From assembly GCA_019787685.1 (NCBI GenBank), contig JAHNUO010000030.1:186001-250000 (forward strand): a stretch of 64,000 bases of DNA, read 5' to 3'. Of the stretch, positions 54,799-64,000 are shown one piece after another (position 1 is the first letter of the stretch; every line of letters begins with the position of its first letter). The position numbers and the translations under genes were made by a program. The DNA comes from Chiua virens. Taxonomy: Eukaryota; Basidiomycota; Agaricomycetes; Boletales; Boletaceae. The notes below the pieces were generated by a model that had not been told where the DNA came from, did not search any database, and was given only the letters and a program-made list of their open reading frames with translations.

Positions 54799-56337
54799 AT
54801 GGCGCACACCACCTCCCAGGTACGTATGTTACGCGTCACTGCGCACCAATGTGTATAAAGTATTGTTCAGTATTACTATCAGTATCCATCGGACCCATCG
54901 CCAGACATTCCAGCCAGTAGTGGAAACACAAACCGTGATGTTGACCTCCAGGATCCCACCCTCGAGCCACAGCTTGCAACCGCTTCCAACATCAACGCCG
55001 ATATCGAATTGACAGGTGATGGGATTGAATGGTTCCCAGCCCCCCGGGATCCGATTCAAGCCCATGCCAACCGTATTGTCGCCCCCGAAAATCCCATCCA
55101 TACCCATGCGCACACGGGACCTAGTGAATGGGATCTCCAGTATACTCAGTCTATTGCCCATCAAATCCCCCCCGTTTATTATCGCCCCGAGCTTCCCATT
55201 CACTACGCTCAATCCGCTCACCTTGTTCCCCCCCCCATTCACTTTCACACTAAACCTGTCGCCCACCATCCGATTAACTATCCCGTTCATTACACTTGTG
55301 TGACCTTGAGCCCTGTCGCCCTTGGGAATCCCGCACCCATCAACGTCAACAACGATGAACGGGGCGACGATATAAACCCTACCATCGCATCTTCGTCCAT
55401 TACCCCTGCCGTTCCAAGTAAAAAGCGGGTGAGTCGTCGAAACATTTCAACCTGGCAATATATTAACAAATTAAGCAAGAAATACGAAATACGTACCGTC
55501 CAGGCTTGCGGCGGCGGCGGCGGCGGCGACGACGACAGTGGTGGTGACAATAATGGCGGCAGCAAGGCACCTGCTGAGCTGCCTGTTGTGAACCTTTCCC
55601 CCACCGCTATTCAGCTGATGTATAACCGCGTCAAAAACTACATCCGAGAAAGAATGGTCAGGGTGGAGGCAGTGATGACGGATAGTGGGCGAAACAACGA
55701 AATTACGGACGCCATGAACAACGCGAAACAAACCATCTTGGGTACCTCCAAGGCACAGCTCACGTCTGCAACTACGAAGAAAGTGCGCAAGGAGGCTGTC
55801 CGGCCGACCAGCGAAATTCTCCAGAAATGGAAGAATTATGTGGAGCCGCACGTCAACTCCACTCTCGGCCTGCGAAAAAGGCTTGAGTGGGGGGAAGCTA
55901 GCTGCCCACCAGAAGAAGCCATTGCTCACCGGTCTGCGAGGGCAAATGAAATCATACAATCGCTGAACTACGACCACCTATGCAACGGACCCAATTCTCC
56001 CCTCTTCACCGTACCATTCTTTCAGGATATGGTGATCGAACATTTATTTGTTCACTCACCGGAGTTATGGAGATATCTCGATCCTAACAACCCTCATCCG
56101 GCACTCGACAACCTCTTCGCGCTGGGAGTAGCAGCGATCGCTGCAGCGGTCGGAGAATATTCCGAAGGTCGGAGGGAGAAGCACAAGGTCATACCCACAT
56201 CGTGGCGTATGGACTACATCAAGGCAAAGGATATGATCGCAAGTCTGAGGCAAGATCAGACGGAGAACTTACATTTGAATGAGATCCAGGATTGGATCGT
56301 GCGCCAAAGATTCGTTGAACTCGAAGGAGCTAATTAA
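54799..56337 (+). CDS. DUF6532-like protein
   Basis: Two exons, 54799-54819 and 54883-56337 (63-bp intron GTACGT...CTATCAG), give 491 residues. The N-terminal 170 residues are His/Pro-rich and disordered-looking. A KKRVSRR patch and a polyglycine-acidic run (a GGC repeat at about 55505-55530) follow. Residues about 270-490 form a helical domain with NEIIQSLNYDHLCNG, FTVPFFQDMVIEHLF and LDNLFALGVAAIAAAVGEYSEGRRE, resembling from memory the DUF6532 domain common in agaricomycetes. Function unknown. The start was chosen because it restores an open frame across the intron to the beginning. No disruption seen. Confidence 0.5.
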
Positions 56338-56772
56338 CGTATCAAAAGAAGTATTAACACAATGGCAGCTTTACTTTGATGGAGTGCTTACACTTGATGG
56401 AGTGCACGAAGCGAGGTCCATGGGGTGACCCCAGCAGATAGAGGGATATCGATGAGCTAAGGATGGAGTACCGCGGGGGAAGCACAATAACAAAGTGACT
56501 TTGATACTGTACTTACTTCGATGAAATAGATGAGGACAGGGTTGAAGGGGGAAAGCGCTTCTAAGTTCGACACGAGATCATCACAGAAAGATTCGAGCGG
56601 CACAAAGCCAGCTCAGCGAGGTCCGTGGTCCGAGGAAGGTGACCCTATTAGACACCGGGGCGTTACATATCGACGACACTGGATAGTAATGAGTTTGATG
56701 GGGAGGAGTGCAGTAACACTGTACCTACCTTCGAGGAAGTGAACGAGGAGGAGAAAGGGATCGAGGAGAAAG

Positions 56773-56913
56773 GGCTTCGAAGGGCCTTCAACCCCACTAT
56801 CACTCGATTCGCGGTGGCGATGGGGCGGCCCTATGGACACAAAGTCCAAAAGCGTTCTGTGCGCGACACAAAGTCAACGCAAAGAGAGATCGAGCGGCGC
56901 AAAGCCAACTCAG
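56773..56913 (+). repeat. Dispersed repeat DR1, copy 2
   Basis: Plus orientation, GGGCTTCGAAGGGCCTTCAA to GCAAAGCCAACTC. Part of the left arm of a longer inverted repeat with copy 3. Confidence 0.8.
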
Positions 56914-57598
56914 TGAGGATTCCGGGACGAGGGGGCGAGGCTGCGATGAACGTCGTCCAGGTGCAGAGGCGTCGCACGGAGACAATCTTGAGGAGTAACA
57001 GTAATCCGATCCGAGGGACAAGGCGGCGGCGGCGGTGGCGTGGGAGCGGCAATCTCGTCAACGATGGCGATAGACGTCGGCCTTGAAGGGACCTTCCAGG
57101 ATGGCAGATGTCGGTGGTTAGTACGAGCCTACGAGCCCTTATTGCTTACGATTCAAGGGCACATCACTTACCGGGTGACCCACTTCAGCCTACTGAATCC
57201 CTTCTACAATGGGTCGTTCGGATATATCCAGAGGGCGGGATGGAGGAGGCAACGTGTGACCAGTGTGATCGATGATCGATGATCCGTAACGCGGGAGTCA
57301 AGGATCTGTGGGTATACTGAGACGTTCCCAACGCTTGTAGAAAACAAGCAACAACAACAACAAATAATGCGTCCACACGGTCCACACGTCCATCGGCAAT
57401 AATTGAATCAGACAATAGACCCGTCTCAACCTATATAGCTACTTGGTTTTAATTCAGATCTACACCTCCCACCCCCCGCTTACATTCGAACCCTTCCTGA
57501 TACTCTCTGCCTCGTTACCCCTCAGGACTGTCTTCGCGTGACGCCTCTGCACCTGGACGACGTTCATCGCAGCCTCGCCCCCTCGTCCCGGAATCCTC

Positions 57599-57731
57599 AC
57601 TGAGTTGGCTTTGCACCGCTCGATCTCTCTTTGTGTTGACTTCGTGTCGCGCACAGAACGCTTTTGGACTTTGTGTCCATAGGGCCGCCCCATCGCCAAG
57701 GGCCTTCAACCCCCCTGAGTCACTCGATTCG
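57599..57731 (-). repeat. Dispersed repeat DR1, copy 3
   Basis: Minus orientation; GAGTTGGCTTTGCACCGCTC to the ACTCGATTCG segment. Carries a small rearrangement near its end. Confidence 0.8.
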
Positions 57732-57883
57732 TGGTCGAATTCGCGGTCGAAGCTCTTTCCGTTTGAAATCCTTCTTCCCACTACCTCGTCGCCGCACACA
57801 GATCTCGCACCTCTGGTGGATACAGCCTTAGACTCTTTGTCAATACTGGTACTGTACCTAATCCCTGGTCCATCGGCACGATC

Positions 57884-60001
57884 TTGACCCATATTCTAGC
57901 CATTACTGATATGACCTCGAAATTTGCTCCCCAAACTCGCGCTCATGATGGTAAGTCTTCTCATACCTTATGTTCGGATCAAAACCCACGCAATCTACCA
58001 GCTACGTACAATTCCTTGGACGCCAAATCGATCGCCACCGGACATGATGCAGCCACAACCGTCTACACCTCGCCCAACATGACCTTCGTCCCCGAACCCC
58101 ATAACAACGAAGAGGAACTGCGGGCTCGAGCAGATGGGCGATTTGGTACAGCGGATTGTTTTCAATGGCCGCAGACATACAGTAAAGAATTTTGTTATGC
58201 TGTCTGCATCCGTTGCAAGGAGCACTACTCACCGCCCGACCCTTTGTTATGGGCGTGGTATCGCCCCACGCCGGAAGACTTCGAACCTCTTCCTCACGCC
58301 GCCTTTCAAGTTGGGAAGCTGAAGCAAGAAAAGGCAGTCAGCGTCGTTTCTTTGCATCAGATTGCGTCTGAGCGCCACCAGGCATGGAAGAACACCCGTG
58401 GTGACAAGCAGGACATTGCAAGTAGGATGATCCAGAGCCTGAAACACGACACTATGTTGCTCCTCACTCACCCGCTTACATACCGTGATATCATTGTTTT
58501 CGTCGCCGAAGCCCAACGGTACTTCCTCGACATCATGGCGTTCATCGACTACGTTACTTATGTTCAACCTCATATCGCCTACCCGTCTGGTCCCCCCCTT
58601 CCTGTCCAATCCCACTGGATGGGATGCTTCACGCAAGACACGAAAACCTGCGACGACCTGTTCCACGTGGGTGTGCCAGTGTGGTTGATCCGTCCCCGCC
58701 TCTCAATCACTCCGGACACGAACATCGAGAAGCATGTCAGGTTCACGTTTCCCGACGATATCATCCGTGGCATGTACGCCGAAGCTGGCAGATCCGTCCA
58801 ACCCTTTGCAAACCTGTATCTCGGAAAAGGGGGCTTCGATCGTCACTTTCACACTCGGCGCGCCTATACACCTTCTTACAACCAGAAGCCCAGCATTTCA
58901 GATTCGTCCACCCCTCAGCTTTCCTCGCAAGCAGGTAAAATGCCCACTCAAGCTAAGTCCAGGAGAGCAGAGAAGAAGCAGAAGCACACTCGACCTGGAC
59001 CCCAGTCAGGTAGGTCATGTCAATGTCTACCGACATTATCGATACGGCGTGGGCTAACCTGCTGTGAAGCAATTTCCGCAGGTCGCAACAAGTGGGTAGA
59101 GCTGCAGGTGCCCGAGATGCCGCTAGCCTTCCAGGTTTGGGTCGACGCGTTGAAACACATCGACAAAGACCCGTCCAGGGTGAAGAAAGGTTTGGTGGAT
59201 CAGGGGTATCGTGTCCCCGAACCACCTCTGCTTATCTCGTCACCGTCCCCCGAACGTCGCCAACGCTTCATGACGAACTGGCTTGCGATTCGCGCGCTGT
59301 GGATTAGTCGGCTCGATCACAGCCCCCCCGCCCGCTTCCCATCTCCCCAACAGTGGAGGGAGATTCTCAATGGCGTGCCCTTCAAGGAGGACATGGAAGG
59401 CGCAGCCACGAGCAGCAAATCTAGTAAGCTGGCCGTGCTGGAAGCGTTTGGGGAAGAATTCGCTGCCCTGACATCGCAAGGATCGAATCTTGCACCCAAG
59501 GAACAGGTGGAATGGCGGGGCAAATTAATTCCAATCGCCTCGCTGACCAACCCCCCGACCCGTCTCATCAAAGCTATTTTATGGGAGTTGTACGAGACTG
59601 GCTGGCGATACAAGCTTTGTGCTCTCGACCAAGCTCTTAATCCTCGCCTCTGGGCTGAACATCGTTCCGAACGACTGACCTTCATCTGCGGTATTTTCCC
59701 GGGCAGCTCTGGGCTCATGCTTTGGTCAGAGCCTCTGCCATCCAAAGCTAGCAATCATGGATTCACGGACAGTTTCTCTGACAACGAGCAGGTCCTCAAC
59801 GCATTCTGTCTACTTCTCTCCACCTGGCCGGATGCTCACCCTTCTTTTTCGAACACCAATTTGATACCGGGATCGAAATATGTAGAAGTATACGAGGTCA
59901 TGTCGCGGGCGTGTTTTTTTTACATCCAGACGTTTTATGATTACTTTGGTCGTCCCCCTCTCCTTCCCCACCGGTTTCCCTTCGACTATCATGATGTATA
60001 A
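57884..60001 (+). CDS. Large agaricomycete-specific protein of unknown function
   Basis: A 705-codon open frame, ending LPHRFPFDYHDV. A 72-bp segment at 59010-59081 (GTAGGT...CTAACC...TTCCGCAG) is very probably an intron; being a multiple of three it leaves the frame open either way. A second possible intron is 57951-58001 (GTAAGT...CCAG, 51 bp). Recognisable blocks: LQ-type helices, SHWMGCFTQD, FHVGVPVWLIRP, FPDDIIRGMY, WVELQVPEMP, MTNWLAIRALWISR, ILWELYETGWRYKLCALD and FFYIQTFYDYFGRPPLLPHRFP. From memory this order matches a family of agaricomycete proteins without assigned function, often near mobile elements. No transmembrane segment or catalytic motif was seen. Confidence 0.6.
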   Translation: MTHILAITDMTSKFAPQTRAHDGKSSHTLCSDQNPRNLPATYNSLDAKSIATGHDAATTVYTSPNMTFVPEPHNNEEELRARADGRFGTADCFQWPQTYSKEFCYAVCIRCKEHYSPPDPLLWAWYRPTPEDFEPLPHAAFQVGKLKQEKAVSVVSLHQIASERHQAWKNTRGDKQDIASRMIQSLKHDTMLLLTHPLTYRDIIVFVAEAQRYFLDIMAFIDYVTYVQPHIAYPSGPPLPVQSHWMGCFTQDTKTCDDLFHVGVPVWLIRPRLSITPDTNIEKHVRFTFPDDIIRGMYAEAGRSVQPFANLYLGKGGFDRHFHTRRAYTPSYNQKPSISDSSTPQLSSQAGKMPTQAKSRRAEKKQKHTRPGPQSGRSCQCLPTLSIRRGLTCCEAISAGRNKWVELQVPEMPLAFQVWVDALKHIDKDPSRVKKGLVDQGYRVPEPPLLISSPSPERRQRFMTNWLAIRALWISRLDHSPPARFPSPQQWREILNGVPFKEDMEGAATSSKSSKLAVLEAFGEEFAALTSQGSNLAPKEQVEWRGKLIPIASLTNPPTRLIKAILWELYETGWRYKLCALDQALNPRLWAEHRSERLTFICGIFPGSSGLMLWSEPLPSKASNHGFTDSFSDNEQVLNAFCLLLSTWPDAHPSFSNTNLIPGSKYVEVYEVMSRACFFYIQTFYDYFGRPPLLPHRFPFDYHDV

Positions 60002-61028
60002 TTTTTAACAGTATGATGTATGATTATAATGTAGCTTTCCCCTCAATTTATGCAATCCGTTTTCACTTGCGACATTGTGCGGTTAACCCTGGGATTTCAG
60101 CCCTACGCCATTAAATTAATGTAGTGTAACTTTGAATGTCCGCTTATTGACACCACGTGACGACAAAAACAAATAATTACAATTAGATTATGAAACGTAG
60201 ACAGATACGCGACGCGTATTTGTCAATGACATCGATTCATCTTGGACCTAGCCATCATGCATCATGCATCCCAGACGGACGTTGACACTGCCGCCCACCT
60301 TCGTCCCGCCTCGTCGACATTGATCAATCACTCAAGCTTTCTCCTCGTCTGAATCCTTCTGCCTCAAGACCCGGCCCGAATTTTCTTGTTTCTCAGAGTT
60401 GGCTTTGCGCCGCTCGAAATCTCTCGTGTTGACTTTGCGTCGCACAGAGAACGCTTTTGGACTTTGTGTCCATAGGTCGCCCCGTCGCCTCGAATCGAGC
60501 GACAGTGGGGTTAAAGACCTTTTGAAGCGCTTTCGTCTAGGTTCAGTTTAAGGACTCGGAATCCCTCTCCTGGACCTCCGAATCGTTGTCAGACTTTCGT
60601 CCCCTCCCAGGTGCGTGCTTTCCTTCATCGTCCTCTTCATCCTTCATCAGATCGGCGTGACTCTGAGCGTTATTTTAGCCTCGTTTCTCCCATTGGCATC
60701 CATTCACCCGTTATGTCGACTCTCAGCTTGGATTGTGCCGGAACGTCGAGTGCTTCGATTCCAACGTGCTTTCAGCGTTTTCGGTGACATCACTATGACA
60801 TCAGGACATGCGGTGAGTGGTTGCTCGTTTGATTGCAACATGTTCTCAATCCTTTCACAGACATCATTGCCTCGTTTTCTCAACGTTTTCTCTTGTTCTT
60901 TTCAAATTCTGAGATTGAAGCAACTAGGTCTCCGCCGCTCAAAACTCGAACACTCCCAGCCTCTAACATCAAAATCTCAAGCTTCCCACTATCTCGCGCT
61001 TCCGTATCACAACTTCCGTTGTGTCAAG
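60002..61028. other. Intergenic with one dispersed-repeat copy, then Plavaka 5' region
   Basis: 60002-60394 is non-coding. DR1 copy 4 lies at 60395-60530. From 60600 on, frames precede the first recognisable zinc-finger exon at 61029 but lack motifs. No clear terminal inverted repeat of the Plavaka element was identified. Confidence 0.4.
60395..60530 (-). repeat. Dispersed repeat DR1, copy 4
   Basis: Minus orientation, GAGTTGGCTTTGCGCCGCTC to GGTTAAAGACCTTTTGAAGCGC. Closest to copy 1. Confidence 0.8.
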
Positions 61029-64000
61029 ATGGCCTCTGCTTTCAGGTGCCACCCCAATTGCGCTCGCACCTTCTTATCCCGGAGAGGCCTGACGCAGCAT
61101 TGAGCTACATGCGACATTTTCGGGCCTGCGCAGGCTGAGCGACTCGCACGCGCCAACTCAACCTTTCTATTGACGGAGGAGCCTCCCAACAAGCGGGTCA
61201 GACTTGACGCTGATGAGGTATGGCTTTCTATTGGATTCTTTGAATTCGTACCACTCAGATGGATTCCAGGGCGGTAGGCAAGTAAATCTTCCAGGGTCCT
61301 CGAATCCTTCGGCGTTGATCACGGTTTCAGACGTTACTGAGGTAAGGTTTTGACCATTTTCGTGCTTTTCTCACCCTGACCCAGTATTTCGAGTCAGCAG
61401 AGACCACAGTCCCATACTCAAGAAGTCCCAGCACCCTCGCAGGCTACGACTGAACCTTCCTCACAACAAATACCCGATGCCCCTGACATCACAGGCACTG
61501 AATCGCAGCCCCTTCCCCCTCGTAATCGATGGGTACCTGCAAGGTATCGAGACTTGCTCCCTGAGCCACCGTTACCAGCAGTTGATCCCCACCCTACCCC
61601 CGCAACCACTTCGATTATCCCTCGTGTCTTTCTGCACGTGTGGGATTCCTTCACTACATGGTTCAATAACTTCGGTATCGCTCGTGCATATCGCCATCGC
61701 CCGTCGCACGATCCCGACTCATTCGTTTCCATGGATGAATTGTCTCAGCCTAGCCAGGACATTCTCCCTAGCTCGGTCAACGGAAACTACTCCCCGCCCT
61801 GGCCATGGGCAAACATGTCTATCTGGCGAATCATGAACTGGAAAAATACTGGTAGTAGTCATAAATCCGATTCAGAACTCACACGACTGGTTCACGAGGT
61901 CCTCCAAGCCCCTGACTTCGACATCCAGGATCTGTCGAGATTTGATGCTTCTAGAGAGACATCTCGGTTTGACGCTGCTGAGAAGGAGATACCACCAGAA
62001 GACATATTCGGGATCGACAGATGGAAACGTGCATCGGTCGACATATCAGTACCTACAAGGGAAAAGAAGGTGGAGGGCAATGGGTTGACGTTCTCGGTGG
62101 GCGGTCTTCGCTACAGGCCAATCCTAGATGTCGTGCGAGCAGTATTTGCAGAGGCATCATCGAAGAATTTCCATCTCACCCCTTTCAAAAGGATTTGGAA
62201 ATCCCCGGTCACTGGTCGCCACCAACGCGTTTATGATGAACTGTACACCTCGGACGCCTGGAACCAAGCCCATGACGAAGTGATGAAGCAGAGAAGAGAC
62301 GATGGCTGCAAGTTGGAAAGAGTAGTTTCCGGTCTCATGTTCTGGTCGGATTCGACTCGGCTCGCACAGTTTGGGCATGCGTCTGCATGGCCCATCTATC
62401 TTTTTTTTGGAAATCTCTCCAAATACATTCGGTCCAATCCTGAGTCGGGGTGCTGTCATCCGATTGCGTTTATCCCTTCTGTAGGTTGATTTTCTTCTTT
62501 CTTGCGCTGCTCTTGAAGTCTCACCCAAACCCTCAGCTTCCAGAGTCCATCAAAATTTTTTTGTCCTCGGTGTCTGGCAAGAAACACAACCACGACCTTC
62601 TCGTTCATTGCAAGCGAGAACTCATTCATGCGATCTGGACATTATTGCTCGACGATGATTTTATCGAGGCTTACAAGAATGGAATCGTCGTGAAATGCTT
62701 CGACGGCATCACCAGGAGGGTATACCCCAGGATATTTACTTACTCAGCCGACTATCCAGAAAAGTGAGTGAATTGCGTGCGTATCCTGGTGCAAATTTAC
62801 GACTGATTGTTTGGAAGAGTTCTCCTTGCTACCATCCGGGACAAAGGTTATTGCCCTTGTCCTCGTTGCCTCATCCCAAAATCCATGTTCCATTGCACCG
62901 GATTTCTCAGAGACATCGCTGCAAGATTTTCTCAAGCAAGAACATACTTGGCGCATAAGATCGAACTTGCGCGACGGAAAATTTATGTCCTTGGCCGGCC
63001 GTTGAAGGGTACAGCTGTGGAAACTCTTCTCAAGGACCAGTCACTGGTTCCAACTTTGGTAAGAATCATATTTAACTTTTCGGGAGCCAGCTAACTACCC
63101 CTCCCAGAATTCTTTTTGCGAGCGACTCTCTCCCTTTGGATTCAAATTGTACCCGATTCTTGTTGTAGATTTACTCCACGAATTCGAGCTTGGCATTCTC
63201 AAGTCGGTTCTCAAGCATCTTCTCCGATTGATTTATGCTGTTGATCCACGTAAGATCGACATACTTAATGAACGGTGCGTTTGACATTCTTCCAACAATG
63301 TGGTTACTGAAAAGTGGTCTGATAGATTCACGCAAATATCATCCTTTGGATTGAACGGAATCCGCCGTTTCCCTCCAGATGTAGCGAACACCAGCCAGCG
63401 ACCGGCATGGTTCTTTGAGCACGTATTACAGGTAGGGTCTTTGCATGTTTCGTCTCAGTTCGTAGTGATTAAGGGGCTTTACTACAGTGTTCCATCCCCG
63501 TATTTGAAGGACTTTTTCCTCCTGCGCACGACTCAAACATTCAGCGCCTCTTATTCCGACTCTCCGAATGGCACGCACTAGCCAAGCTTCGAATTCACAC
63601 GGACGATTCGCTCATACTCCTTCAGCAGTCATTACGGACCCTTTGTGATCAGCTTCGCCAGTTTCAACGAGTCACCTGCGCCGCCTTCATCACTCACGAA
63701 TTACCTGCGGAAGCTGCACAACGGCAGAGGAGGGAATTAGCTGATGTCAAGGCTGGACGTCGAAAGAAAGAAGTACGCTCGGCGGGCTCGCTCCCAAAAA
63801 TGTTCAATCTCAACACATACAAGTTCCATGCTCTGGGTGATTACGTCTCAATGATCAAGACGTTCGGGACGACTGACTCGTTCTCAACCCAAGTTGTAAG
63901 TCTGAAACTTTTTTTTATACCTAAAATTTCATTTCTTTTACTGCATTCTGACGTACGGTTACCTTCAGGGAGAGCTGGCGCACCGTCAAATCAAGAGGAT
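61029..64000 (+). pseudogene. Plavaka-type transposase gene, interrupted, running off the window
   Basis: The first exon has a C2H2-like finger (CHPNCARTFLSRRGLTQH) followed at once by TGA, then in the same frame ERLARANSTFLL. After two introns comes the acidic/Pro linker PPRNRWVPARYRDLLPEPPL, then WPWANMSIWRIMNWKNTG, YRPILDVVRAVFAE, VYDELYTSDAWNQAH, VSGLMFWSDSTRLAQFGHASAW, PIYLFFGNLSKYIR (61700-62490), YPRIFTYSADYPEK, DKGYCPCPRC, LVVDLLHEFELGI, NTYKFHALGDYVSMIK and GELAHRQIKR (63800-64000). This is the block order of Plavaka transposases (CACTA-related DNA transposons of agaricomycetes). Introns are short. The TGA after the finger and frame changes in 62490-63580 suggest an inactive copy. 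The C-terminus is outside the window. Confidence 0.8.

Larger units (their letters stand above)
56338..57883. other. Repeat-rich intergenic stretch with an inverted repeat
   Basis: Arms 56773-57001 (plus) and 57511-57731 (minus) are reverse complements over most of about 220 bp and include DR1 copies 2 and 3. A weaker DR1-like copy lies at 56560-56630. The intervening 500 bp have no gene. A short GATCGATGATC repeat is at 57265-57285. Confidence 0.6.

Noticed and set aside
55501..55535. GGC trinucleotide run as a possible CRISPR-like or regulatory repeat
   Set aside because: It is an in-frame polyglycine codon run in a coding region; no spaced repeats exist anywhere in the window that would suggest CRISPR.
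55290..55977. Minus-strand frames under the DUF6532-like gene
   Set aside because: Shadow of the plus-strand gene, which has a proper intron and full-length frame.

Overview
The window reads as genomic DNA of a mushroom-forming basidiomycete (Agaricomycetes). Introns are short (about 40-75 bp, GT-AG, some with CTAAC-type branch sites). The transposon set (chromodomain Ty3/gypsy, KDZ and Plavaka transposases) and the gene families (DUF6698, DUF6532-like, F-box-like/LRR, a large agaricomycete-only protein) are typical of that class. About 50 of the 64 kb is mobile or repeat-derived, and few intact host genes remain. Family names come from motif recognition and memory; no search was run.

Left part (1-29.9 kb): a four-level nest. 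Old gypsy copies D (left) and C (right), both on the minus strand, share a family. A broken LTR of that family is split by element E (3338-26767, minus, two 804-bp LTRs). E's pol is interrupted by element F (7275-19336, plus, 613/616-bp LTRs, gag only, 4-bp target duplication CCGT). F is interrupted by element A (9267-16975, minus, two 735-bp LTRs differing at about 3 positions, 5-bp duplication CTGTC). A is young and nearly intact: Gag, then a -1 frameshift site, then a 1461-codon Pol with protease, RT, RNase H, integrase and chromodomain. A solo LTR (21637-22183, duplication CAGAT) also sits in the RT gene of E.

Middle part (29.9-49.8 kb): two 595-bp inverted repeats (29919-30513 and 49181-49775) bracket about 20 kb. 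Inside are element B (30616-38443, plus, a decayed relative of A with duplication ACAAG), a KDZ transposase remnant, and broken pieces of unrelated host genes: condensin subunit CAP-G, Mediator subunit MED12, a conserved fungal hypothetical and a cullin N-terminal region. This looks like a large gene-capturing DNA transposon, or the ruins of one.

Right part (49.8-64 kb): a DUF6698 gene (minus), a tandem repeat, an F-box-like/LRR gene, a frameshifted unknown gene, a DUF6532-like gene and a 705-codon agaricomycete-specific gene (all plus). Four copies of a roughly 140-bp dispersed repeat lie among them. A Plavaka transposase gene runs off the right edge.

Strongest observations: (1) A, B and C carry a primer-binding site complementary to the predicted 5' end of their own RNA, with compensatory changes between subfamilies (Tf1-like self-priming). 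(2) The gag-pol junction has a slippery heptamer, a 6-nt spacer and a stem-loop that covaries. (3) A UGA in A and B separates Pol from an in-frame second zinc knuckle. (4) The inverted-repeat segment carries captured gene fragments. (5) E carries an antisense Zn2Cys6-like spliced ORF, and F looks like a non-autonomous partner of E-type elements.
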